Assembly (NCBI RefSeq): GCF_000231035.2
Contig: NZ_KI912196.1
Location: 75,295 to 125,487, forward strand
Reading direction: 5' to 3'
Source of the DNA: Saccharomonospora iraqiensis subsp. paurometabolica YIM 90007
Lineage (GTDB): Bacteria; Actinomycetota; Actinomycetes; Mycobacteriales; Pseudonocardiaceae
Length of the DNA: 50,193 nucleotides
Shown here: in pieces, positions 8,410-15,402 of the stretch
Numbering within the stretch: the first letter of the stretch is position 1
Layout: every line of letters starts with the position of its first letter
Made by a program: the position numbers and the translations under genes
The notes under the pieces: model-generated
The model's input: the letters and a program-made list of their open reading frames with translations, nothing else
What the model was told of the DNA's origin: nothing
Databases searched by the model: none

Positions 8410-9750
8410 TCAGTGGGCGGTGGGGGCGGACAACGACACGGCCTCCGGTCCGGCCGGGGCACCGCAGCAACCACCGGCGTCCTCGGTGTCGCTGTCGGCG
8501 TCGGACAGCCCCGACCCGCTGCACACCCCCGTCTCGGGGAGAACGAGTTCGACCCGCTGCGCGGAGTCACGGTCTCCGGCCAGTTCCGCCGCGATCGAGC
8601 GGACCTGCTCGTACCCGGTCAGTGCCAGGAACGTCGGTGCCCGCCCGTAGCTCTTCATCCCGGCGAGGAACACGCCCGGCTCCGGGTGGGCCAGCTCGGT
8701 GGCGCCGTGCGGGTAGACGGTGCCGCACGAATGCACGTTCGGATCGATCAGCGGGGCCAGCGCGACCGGTGCCTGCAACGTCGCGTCCAGCGCCAGCCGC
8801 AGTTCCGAAAGCCACGACAGGTCCGGGCGGAACCCGGTCACCGCCACGACCTCGTCGACCGCCTCCACGACCTGTCCGGTCGCCGAACGCAGTCGCAGCC
8901 TGCCCGCGCCGTCGCGCTCCACGGCCCCGGTCCGGAACCCGCGCACCACCTCGAGGTGTCCGCTCTCGACCGCGGCCCGCGCGCGCTCGCCCAGCGCGCC
9001 CCGCGCCGGGAGCTGGTCCGACGCACCCCCGCCGAACGCCGACCCGACGGTCTCCCGGCGCAGCAACCACGTGATTCTCGTCGACGGGTGCCGGGTGGCG
9101 ATCCCGGCGAGGTCGACCAGTGCCGTCAACGCCGAGTGCCCGCTCCCGGCGACGACGACGTGCCGCCCCGCGTACCGCTCGGCCACCGGCTTGTCGCGCA
9201 GGTCGGGCACCCGGTAGGAGATCCGGTCGGCGGCCGACGCCTCACCCGGCGCGGGCAGGCCGTCCGCGCCGAGCGGATTGGGTGTGCCCCACGTTCCCGA
9301 CGCGTCGATCACCGCGCGGGCGGTGAGGAGCTCCGCACCGCCGTCGGACGTGCGGACGTGGACGGTCAGGGGCTCCGAGTCCCGTCCGGCGTCGACCACC
9401 CGATCCCGGCCCTGTCGCGCCACGCCGACGACCTCGGTGCCGAAGCGCACCTTCTCCCCGAGCGCGTCGGCCAGCGGCCGCAGGTACCGCTCCACCCACT
9501 CCGCGCCCGTCGGGTAGGTCGCCGCATCCGGCAGTTGCCGACCCTGTCTCTCCAACAGTCGGCGAGCGGCGGGGGCGACGAGTTCGCCCCATCGGGAGAA
9601 CAGCCGCACGTGACCCCAGCCCGACACCGCCGCGCCCGCGTGCGTGCCGCGCTCCACCACCAGCACGGGCAGACCGCGCTCGGCCACCTCCGCCGCCGCG
9701 GCCAGCCCCACCGGACCCGCCCCGACGATCACCACAGGGACCTCCGCCAT
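8410..9750 (-). CDS. NAD(P)/FAD flavoprotein with cysteine-rich tail, first gene of operon
   Basis: 446 residues: FAD site VVIVGAGPVGLAAAAEVAE (about 5-23), second dinucleotide site VVVAGSGHSALTALVDLAG (about 190), and VAVTGFRPDLSW (about 310). The C-terminal extension is unusual: Cys410 and the pair Cys428-Cys429 (sequence GGCCGAP) lie in a flexible acidic tail, a plausible thiol site for As(III) or a redox partner. Proteins of this kind sit beside ArsR genes in actinobacteria. ATG at 9750 has AGAGGTG 6 nt upstream; an upstream extension of the frame would run through the operators and is rejected. Transcription probably starts within the repeated operator region 9766-9842, so repression by the ArsR protein is expected. 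Confidence 0.75.
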   Translation of the reverse strand: MAEVPVVIVGAGPVGLAAAAEVAERGLPVLVVERGTHAGAAVSGWGHVRLFSRWGELVAPAARRLLERQGRQLPDAATYPTGAEWVERYLRPLADALGEKVRFGTEVVGVARQGRDRVVDAGRDSEPLTVHVRTSDGGAELLTARAVIDASGTWGTPNPLGADGLPAPGEASAADRISYRVPDLRDKPVAERYAGRHVVVAGSGHSALTALVDLAGIATRHPSTRITWLLRRETVGSAFGGGASDQLPARGALGERARAAVESGHLEVVRGFRTGAVERDGAGRLRLRSATGQVVEAVDEVVAVTGFRPDLSWLSELRLALDATLQAPVALAPLIDPNVHSCGTVYPHGATELAHPEPGVFLAGMKSYGRAPTFLALTGYEQVRSIAAELAGDRDSAQRVELVLPETGVCSGSGLSDADSDTEDAGGCCGAPAGPEAVSLSAPTAH

Positions 9751-9762
9751 CCCGACACCTCT

Positions 9763-9816
9763 TTCATCGATAACCTTCGATACAGCATGGAGACTGTATC
9801 GACTCCCATCGATGAA
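9763..9816. promoter_or_regulatory. 54-bp nested palindrome with two ArsR-type operator sites
   Basis: Left arm 9763-9785, 8-nt centre 9786-9793, right arm 9794-9816; 18 of 23 arm positions are complementary, with perfect 9-bp inner and outer blocks. Each arm contains the 19-bp motif ATCGA-N6-TCGATACA: 9766-9784 on plus, 9795-9813 on minus. The motif overlaps TACAGT (9793-9798 on minus), a plausible -10 for the flavoprotein operon, placing its start about 35 nt before the ATG at 9750. Bound repressor would cover the promoter. Confidence 0.75.
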
Positions 9817-9823
9817 GGCAAGT

Positions 9824-9842
9824 ATCGACCGCGATCGATACA
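9824..9842 (+). promoter_or_regulatory. Third copy of the ATCGA-N6-TCGATACA operator
   Basis: ATCGA-CCGCGA-TCGATACA; the dyad is 7 bp per arm here (GTATCGA...TCGATAC at 9822-9841). It lies 8 bp from the nested palindrome and completes a triple operator upstream of the flavoprotein operon. Confidence 0.75.
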
Positions 9843-9957
9843 TTGACGGGCCGACAGCCCTGCCCATGCCCCGGTCGGTGCGCATCCGGCGGGCCGGGCA
9901 CGCCCGGCACGTCACCGGTCCGCCGGACCCTCCCGACCCGGCGGGACGTCCGTCCGG

Positions 9958-11268
9958 TCAGAGGGGTGCCACCCTGCGGATCCGGTACTGGCCGAAGTCG
10001 GCGACGAACAGGTTCTCGCGGCCGTCCGTGACGACACCTCCCGGATCGAGCGGGAGCCCGGTGGCGGGCCCACGCTCGTCCCCGTCACCCGCGTGACCGT
10101 TTCCGACGATGGTGTCGATGGTGTGGTCGGTCGCGGAGACCTTCCGTACCCGGCAGGTGTCGGGATCGGCGATGTAGAGGTTCCCGGCCCCGTCGACCGC
10201 GAGACCGACCGGGAAGCTCAGGGTCGCCCGGATCGCGGGACCACCGTCGCCGTCACCACCCTCGGCCCCGGTGCCCGCGACGGTCGAGATCGTGTGGTCG
10301 GCAGCCGACACCCTGCGCACCCGGTGGTTTCCGGTGTCGCCGAAGTAGAGGTTCCCGGCCCCGTCGACCGCGAGGCTGTTCGGATACCGGACCTCCGCGT
10401 CGGTGGCCGGTCCGCCGTCACCGCCGTCTCCCTCCCGCCCCGTCCCGGCGACCGTCGTGATCGTGTGATCGGTGGCCGAGACCTTCCGCACGCGATGACT
10501 CCTCGGGTCGGTGAGGAAGACATTGCCGTGGCCGTCGACCGCCACACAGTTCGGGAAACGGAGTTCGGCGTCGGTCGCGGGGCCTCCGTCACCGCTGTCT
10601 CCTTCCCGCCCCGTCCCGGCGACGGTTGAGATCGTGTGATCGGTGGCCGAGACCTTCCGCACCCGGCGGCTCTCCGGGTCCGTGAGATAGACGTTGCCGT
10701 GCCGGTCCAGAGCGACCGTCGTCGGGTGCCGGAGTTCCGCGTCGACCGCGGGGCCGCCGTCACCGCTGTCCCCGTTCTGCCCGGTACCCGCGACAGCGGC
10801 GAACGAGGCGCCGTCGGCCGTGACACGCCGCACCTGACACCCGTCCGCGTCGGCGACGTAGAAGTTCCCCTGCGTGTCCAGTGCCAAGCCCCACGGTCTG
10901 CCGAAGGCGCGTGCGGCGGTGCTGATGGTCCGCACCGTCGTCGGCGGGGCAGGAGACGGTGTCGGGTGTGGAGTCGGGTGCGGTGCGGCCTCCTGATCGA
11001 CTTCGAACGTATCCGGAGACCGGACGTGACCGGTGGTCCAGGGCCCGGCCGCGTCCGAAGTGACGTAGCGAGCACGCCATTCCGTCCTGATCGTGGACGC
11101 GGCGTACACAGGGACGAGGTGTTCGGCACCTCGCACCGCCGCCGGTGTCCACCGACCGTCGACGTGTTCCTGTACCTCGGTCGTGCAGTCCGGCCGTGGC
11201 GGCACCGACAGGAACGCCCAGCCGGGCGTGAAACGGGCGTGCAGGCCCTGGGGACGCGGAATCGACAC
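9958..11268 (-). CDS. NHL-repeat beta-propeller protein
   Basis: 436 residues. GTG at 11268 follows GAGGAGGAG, a strong ribosome site. There is no signal peptide. Residues 1-90 look like a small beta-sandwich (WRARYVTSDAAGPW), then a Pro/Thr/His linker (about 95-115), then five to six NHL repeats of about 56 residues with the recurring pieces GLAVDGAGNLYIAD, RVRKVSATDHTI and TVAGTGREGDSGDGGPATDA. The repeats should fold into a propeller that binds protein, carbohydrate or another ligand; no catalytic residues are visible. The near-identical repeat units suggest recent internal duplication. It lies between the two halves of the arsenic-type cluster but has no visible copy of their operator at its own start. 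Confidence 0.85.
   Translation of the reverse strand: MSIPRPQGLHARFTPGWAFLSVPPRPDCTTEVQEHVDGRWTPAAVRGAEHLVPVYAASTIRTEWRARYVTSDAAGPWTTGHVRSPDTFEVDQEAAPHPTPHPTPSPAPPTTVRTISTAARAFGRPWGLALDTQGNFYVADADGCQVRRVTADGASFAAVAGTGQNGDSGDGGPAVDAELRHPTTVALDRHGNVYLTDPESRRVRKVSATDHTISTVAGTGREGDSGDGGPATDAELRFPNCVAVDGHGNVFLTDPRSHRVRKVSATDHTITTVAGTGREGDGGDGGPATDAEVRYPNSLAVDGAGNLYFGDTGNHRVRRVSAADHTISTVAGTGAEGGDGDGGPAIRATLSFPVGLAVDGAGNLYIADPDTCRVRKVSATDHTIDTIVGNGHAGDGDERGPATGLPLDPGGVVTDGRENLFVADFGQYRIRRVAPL
10230..10800. repeat. Internal tandem DNA repeats within the NHL gene
   Basis: Units of about 168-171 bp repeat the same words, for example the complement of CTCCCTCCCGCCCCGTCCC near 10430 and of CTCCTTCCCGCCCCGTCCC near 10600, and 'GTGTGATCGGTGGCCGAGAC' near 10460 and 10635. 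The similarity at DNA level means the copies arose or were homogenised recently. It is coding, so not a CRISPR array. Confidence 0.7.
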
Positions 11269-11485
11269 GGGCTCTCCTCCTCGATCAGGCTCACTCGGCC
11301 ACATCACCCGCCGCGAGAGTAGGGATGCGCGCCGCGGAAAGGGAGCACGGTTCACGCGAAGGAGTACGCGGCTCTTCGGGTGATCTTCGCTTGACAGGCG
11401 GCACGGGCCGCGACGGAGATCCCGTGACTCCGCGGCCACCGGGTGCCGCGGCGGACGGCACGGAGAGCACGCGTTCAACCGGACG

Positions 11486-11504
11486 ATCGACCCGACTCGA
11501 TACA
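11486..11504 (+). promoter_or_regulatory. Fourth ATCGA-N6-TCGATACA operator, at the arsR-arsN promoter
   Basis: ATCGA-CCCGAC-TCGATACA, the same 13 fixed positions and spacing as the three copies at 9766-9842. It overlaps TACACT (11501-11506), a likely -10 placed so that transcription would begin at or near the ATG at 11513 (leaderless message). Autoregulation by the ArsR domain of the fusion protein is the simplest reading. Confidence 0.72.
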
Positions 11505-11512
11505 CTGGCGAC

Positions 11513-12352
11513 ATGCCGACCGCGCTCCCCCGGATCCCGCTGCTGCCCAGCGGCCAGGCCACCGCCTACGCGGACCAGTTCGCCTGTCTGGCCGAACCCG
11601 TACGGGTCAAGCTCCTGCACGCCGTGGCCACCAGCCCGCAGGGCATCACCGTCGGCGCACTCACCGGGATCCTCGGCACCAGCCAGTCCACCACGTCGCA
11701 CCACGTGCGCAAGCTCGCCGAGGCCGGGTTCGTGCGCACCCGCAAGGACGGCACGGCCAGCCTGGTCACCATCAACGAGGCCTGCTGTTCCGGGCTCCCG
11801 CACGCCGCCGACGCCGTCATGGGTCTGCTCGGGCCGCAGCCCTGCTGCCCGGACAACCTCCCCACCGACGTCACCGTCCGCGCACTGCGGCCCGACGACT
11901 GGCCCGCCGTCCGGCGCATCTACCGCGAGGGCCTCGCCACCGGCCTGGCCGGCTTCGAGACCACCGTGCCCACGCGGGTCACCCTCGACGCCACCTGGCT
12001 GTCCGACCACCGGTGGGTCGCCGAGATCGACGGGACCGTCGTCGGCTGGACCGCCGCGAGCCCCGTGTCGGCCCGGGACTGCTACTCCGGCGTCGCCGAG
12101 ACCCTCGTCCACGTCGCCGAGGGATACCGGGGCCGGGGCGTCGGCAGGTCCCTGCTGCACCGGCAGGTCACCGCCGCCGACGCCGCGGATCTGTGGACGC
12201 TCCAGACGTCGGTGTTCACGGAGAACCGGGCCGCCGTCGCGCTGCACCACGCCGCCGGGTACCGCACCGTCGGTGTCCGGGAACGCATCGCCCGACTCGA
12301 CGGCGTCTGGCACGACACCATCCTGCTGGAACGCCGTTCCCCGGTACGTTGA
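11513..12352 (+). CDS. ArsR regulator fused to ArsN1-type GNAT acetyltransferase
   Basis: 279 residues in two domains. Residues 20-90 are an ArsR/SmtB winged helix (FACLAEPVRVKLLHAV, then the recognition helix region SQSTTSHHVRKLAEAGFV). Vicinal cysteine pairs follow at 91-92 (EACCSG) and 111-112 (QPCCPD), plausible As(III) sites that would release DNA. Residues 119-275 are a GNAT domain of the phosphinothricin/arsinothricin acetyltransferase type: VTVRALRPDDWPAVRRIY, FETTVPT, GWTAASPVS, acetyl-CoA loop GYRGRGVGRSLL, and VGVRERIARLDG. ArsN1 enzymes acetylate the amino group of arsinothricin and related glutamate mimics. The fusion would couple sensing to detoxification. No ribosome site is seen; ATG may be leaderless. 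The TRIC gene follows after 79 bp. Confidence 0.88.
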   Translation: MPTALPRIPLLPSGQATAYADQFACLAEPVRVKLLHAVATSPQGITVGALTGILGTSQSTTSHHVRKLAEAGFVRTRKDGTASLVTINEACCSGLPHAADAVMGLLGPQPCCPDNLPTDVTVRALRPDDWPAVRRIYREGLATGLAGFETTVPTRVTLDATWLSDHRWVAEIDGTVVGWTAASPVSARDCYSGVAETLVHVAEGYRGRGVGRSLLHRQVTAADAADLWTLQTSVFTENRAAVALHHAAGYRTVGVRERIARLDGVWHDTILLERRSPVR

Positions 12353-12431
12353 CCCGCGCCGTGCGACGAGAACGTCGCGACACCCGGCACGGATCGGCGG
12401 TACGACCGCATCGGTGGTCCAGACTGACAGC

Positions 12432-13121
12432 ATGTCGCAGTCGCTGGTCATCCTCGTACTGGACCTGACGGGCACGTTCGCGTTCGGCCTCAACGGCGCC
12501 CTCACCGCCGTCCGGGCCGTGCGCCTGGACCTGGTCGGCGTGCTGGTCCTGGGCGTGATGACCGCGCTCGGGGGCGGGATCATCCGCGACGTCCTGCTCA
12601 ACGTGTCCCCGGCGGCCTTCACCGACGTCCGGTACCTCGCGGTGGCCACGGGCGGGGCCCTGCTCGTGTTCCTGCTGAGTGTGGAACTCGAACGGTTCAC
12701 CCGGCTCATCACCGTCTTCGACGCCGTCGGGCTGAGCGTGTTCTGCGTGACCGGGGCCAGCACGGCACTCGCCACCGGCCTGGGCAGCGTGCAGGCGGTG
12801 CTGCTCGGCGTGATCGCAGGCGTGGGTGGGGGAACCCTGCGGGACGTGGTCCTGCGGCGGGTTCCCACGGTGCTGACCAGCGACTTCTACGCCGTTCCCG
12901 CCCTGGTCGGCGCCGTCCTCGTCGTCGTGGCCACGAATCTCGGCATCCAGGGGCTCGTCGGCGCGCTCGTCTCGGCGGCCGTGACCTTCGTCCTCCGCAT
13001 GCTCGGCGTCCGGTACGGGCTGAGCCTCCCCGGCCCCCGGCAAGGCGGCTCCAAAACCGGCGAATCCCGGCCACGACGACGCGGACGGCGGTCCCGGGGG
13101 ACGGACGAGGACACCGCGTAG
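12432..13121 (+). CDS. TRIC-family cation channel protein (YadS-like)
   Basis: 229 residues, mostly membrane (about seven helices), with the duplicated signature of the bacterial TRIC (formerly UPF0126) family: DLTGTFAFGLNGALTAVR / DAVGLSVFCVTGASTALA and LGGGIIRDVLL / GVGGGTLRDVVLRRVPTVL. Bacterial members form trimeric cation (K+)-conducting channels in the inner membrane; the physiological role is unclear. The C-terminal 30 residues are basic and charged (RRRGRRSRG), a cytosolic tail. ATG at 12432. Its position after the ArsR-ArsN fusion may be coincidental. Confidence 0.88.
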   Translation: MSQSLVILVLDLTGTFAFGLNGALTAVRAVRLDLVGVLVLGVMTALGGGIIRDVLLNVSPAAFTDVRYLAVATGGALLVFLLSVELERFTRLITVFDAVGLSVFCVTGASTALATGLGSVQAVLLGVIAGVGGGTLRDVVLRRVPTVLTSDFYAVPALVGAVLVVVATNLGIQGLVGALVSAAVTFVLRMLGVRYGLSLPGPRQGGSKTGESRPRRRGRRSRGTDEDTA

Positions 13122-13369
13122 GCATCGTGGTCCCGCGCGGAGCGGCGGTGATCGCGGGCCCTCCGCAGACCACCGTCCCGACCCGTACAGTCTCCTGGTT
13201 TCAACTGCTGTTGCCGTTCTCGGGGTTCGCGATGATCACAGGGCGGTACCTCCGCGAACGAAAGCTCAGGAACGCAGGCTACGAGATGACCCGGCGCGAC
13301 CTGTGGAGATGAGTCCGGGATCGGCTGAGGCTCGCGGACGATTAGCGTCGTGACCAGCCGCGGCGCCCG
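13122..13369. other. Intergenic region without a convincing gene
   Basis: A 61-codon open frame (13127-13312) ends in a basic segment (RYLRERKLRNAGYEMTRR), but it has no ribosome site or recognisable domain. I treat it as non-coding or a remnant. No hairpin terminator is obvious between the convergent TRIC and MFS genes. Confidence 0.35.
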
Positions 13370-14821
13370 TCAGGGACCTGGTGGCTCAGACCGGTACCCC
13401 GCGGGGACGGTGTCGGAGGCACCGCCGGACACGCGACGGGGACCCGGAACGATCAACGCGATCAGCAACGCGGCCACGACCACCCCGCCCGCGAGCAGGT
13501 ATCCGAATCGGTACCCGGCCAGCATCGCGGGGGGCTCCGGCGTGCCGTCGGCGACGAGGTCGCGGGTGCGTGCGGCGGCGACCACCAGCATCGTCGACAA
13601 CCCCAGCGCACCACCCACCTGCTGCGTGGTGTTGAACAGACCGGACACCGTGCCCGAGTCCGCGGGCGTGGCCTCGGCCATTCCCCAGGACATCAACGCG
13701 GGCATCGCCAGACCGAAACCCGTGCCGAGCAGGAGCAGTGCGGGCAGGACGTGGACGGGGTAGTCGGCGGACAGGGGTGTCCGGGCGAGTATCGCGAGTC
13801 CACCCACGACAGCCACCAGCCCCGCGGTGAGGACAACCCGTTCCCCGAACCGGGTGATCGCCCGCGGCGTGATGCTCAGCGAGAACAGGGCGATCGCGAG
13901 TGCGGCGGGCACCATGGCGAACCCGGTCTCGCGGGCGCCGAACCCGAGAACGGTCCGCAGGAGCAGGACCGTGCCGAACATGAACCCGAACATGCTCGCC
14001 ACCAACAGCAGCAACACCGCGTTGGCTCCGGCGAGGATCCGGGACCGCAGCAGACGTGCTGGCAGGAGCGGGGTACGCGCCCGGGACTGCCGGAGAGCGA
14101 ACGCCGTGAGCAACAGCCCGCTCGCCGCTGCTCCCAGAGCCGTGTGTCCCGACGCCCACCCGTGCTCCTCGATCCGCACGATCGTGGCGATCCCGGCGAC
14201 CAGCGCACCGGTCACCAGCGCGGCACCCGGGAGGTCCATCCCCGCACTCAGGCCCGCTCCGCGGTCGTCCGGTACGACCCGCACCGCGAGAACGAGGGCG
14301 ACAAGACCGACGGGGACGTTGACGAAGAACACCCAGTGCCAGCTCACCAGCTCGGTGACCACTCCCCCGACGAGCATACCGAGGGTACCGCCGGAAGCCT
14401 GGACGAAACCGAACGCGCCGAGCGCCTTCGCCCGTGGCCGGGGCGAGTCGAACAGCGTGACGATGATGCCGAGAATGACCGCCGTCATCGCGGCCCCTCC
14501 CGCACCCTGCACGAACCGGGCGGTCACGAGCACAGCAGGGTGCCATGCGAGCCCGCACAGCACGGACGCGGAGGTGAACACCGCCATGCCGACGAGGAAG
14601 ACCCGCCGCCTGCCGACGAGGTCACCGAGGCGCCCGGCGAACAACAGCAGCCCGGCGAAGGCGATCAGGTAGGCACTGGTCACCCAGGCCAGCCCGGCAG
14701 GGGAGAACCCGAGATCGGCACCGATCGCGGGCAGCGAGACCGCGACGACCGTCTCGTCGACGATCGCCATGAGGGCCCCGGCGCACAGCACCGCCAGAGC
14801 CGTCCGTGGTGACGGGGACAT
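13370..14821 (-). CDS. DHA2-family (EmrB/QacA) drug efflux MFS transporter
   Basis: 483 residues with 14 predicted helices. Diagnostic pieces are MAIVDETVVAVSLPAIGADL (helix 1 motif D1), AGRLGDLVGRRRVFLVGM (motif A) and VQGAGGAAMTAVILGIIV (motif C region, antiporter). It is a proton-coupled exporter of hydrophobic drugs or dyes; the substrate is unknown. I choose the ATG at 14821, which has GGAG 8 nt upstream, over an in-frame ATG at 14872 that would place the start inside the direct repeats. It diverges from an HxlR regulator 109 bp away, the standard arrangement for inducible efflux. Confidence 0.9.
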   Translation of the reverse strand: MSPSPRTALAVLCAGALMAIVDETVVAVSLPAIGADLGFSPAGLAWVTSAYLIAFAGLLLFAGRLGDLVGRRRVFLVGMAVFTSASVLCGLAWHPAVLVTARFVQGAGGAAMTAVILGIIVTLFDSPRPRAKALGAFGFVQASGGTLGMLVGGVVTELVSWHWVFFVNVPVGLVALVLAVRVVPDDRGAGLSAGMDLPGAALVTGALVAGIATIVRIEEHGWASGHTALGAAASGLLLTAFALRQSRARTPLLPARLLRSRILAGANAVLLLLVASMFGFMFGTVLLLRTVLGFGARETGFAMVPAALAIALFSLSITPRAITRFGERVVLTAGLVAVVGGLAILARTPLSADYPVHVLPALLLLGTGFGLAMPALMSWGMAEATPADSGTVSGLFNTTQQVGGALGLSTMLVVAAARTRDLVADGTPEPPAMLAGYRFGYLLAGGVVVAALLIALIVPGPRRVSGGASDTVPAGYRSEPPGP

Positions 14822-14839
14822 CGAGGGGACTCCGGTTCC

Positions 14840-14872
14840 GTTCCGTGGTGCACCACTTGGTTCCTGGTGCAC
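14840..14872. promoter_or_regulatory. Direct repeat GTTCC(G)TGGTGCAC between efflux and HxlR genes
   Basis: Copies at 14840-14853 (GTTCCGTGGTGCAC) and 14860-14872 (GTTCCTGGTGCAC), about 20 bp apart, in the shared intergenic region. The first contains the perfect palindrome TGGTGCACCA (14846-14855). Two sites one to two helical turns apart fit a dimeric HxlR repressor; binding is inference. Confidence 0.55.
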
Positions 14873-14930
14873 GGTTTGTTACCGGGTCTATCGTGTGTGA
14901 CTATGACGGTTCGCGGAAGGAGGCACTTTC

Positions 14931-15341
14931 GTGTCCCGGAGGAACACTGATGTACCCCACGACGTCATGGCCACCGAGGCCTGCCCACTGGCCGAGGTGC
15001 TCGACCACGTGGCGGGCAAGTGGAGCATCGGAGTCCTGGTCGCCGCCGCACACGGCCCGGTGCGGTTCACCGAACTCGAACGCGCCATCGAAGGTGTCAG
15101 CAGGCGGATGCTGACGCTGACCCTGCGCAGACTGGAACGGGACGGGCTCCTGCGACGCACCGTCTACCCGACGGTGCCGCCGAAGGTGGAATACCGCCTG
15201 ACCGACATGGCCGCCGAACTGGTCACGACGCTCCGGTCCCTCACCGACTGGGCGGAGCGGCACCGTGGCGACATCGCCACCTCCCGCGCCGCGTACGACG
15301 CGGAACGGGCGGTCGATCCTTCCGAATCTGTGGACGGATGA
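14931..15341 (+). CDS. HxlR-family transcriptional regulator
   Basis: 136 residues with the HxlR winged helix: CPLAEVLDHVAGKWSIGVLVAAA (18-40, including the family's conserved first cysteine), RFTELERAIEGVSRRMLTLTLRRLERDGLL (recognition region about 45-75) and the wing YPTVPPKVEYRLT. HxlR proteins respond to oxidative, aldehyde, quinone or drug signals, often through the N-terminal Cys. GTG at 14931 has GGAAGGAGG about 7 nt upstream. It probably controls the divergent DHA2 pump. Confidence 0.92.
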   Translation: MSRRNTDVPHDVMATEACPLAEVLDHVAGKWSIGVLVAAAHGPVRFTELERAIEGVSRRMLTLTLRRLERDGLLRRTVYPTVPPKVEYRLTDMAAELVTTLRSLTDWAERHRGDIATSRAAYDAERAVDPSESVDG

Positions 15342-15402
15342 TCTGGCGCCCCTCCTCGGCCGCCGGCGGCTCGTCGTGCAGACTGCCCGCGTCGCCGGAA
15401 CG

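Noticed and set aside
7197-9074. Long open frame of 625 codons on the plus strand
   Set aside because: Antisense to the MFS and flavoprotein genes; Arg/Gly/Gln-rich low-complexity translation with no domain, typical of high-GC shadow frames.
9751-9915. Longer N-terminus for the first ars flavoprotein starting at 9915
   Set aside because: It would run through the triple operator and add 55 residues lacking family similarity; the FAD motif begins right after the ATG at 9750.
10230-10800. Regular repeats that might be a CRISPR array
   Set aside because: The period is about 170 bp, the units are in frame and encode NHL repeats; no short spacers.
13127-13312. Small 61-codon frame after the TRIC gene
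   Set aside because: No ribosome site, no recognisable domain and mixed composition; kept only as intergenic.
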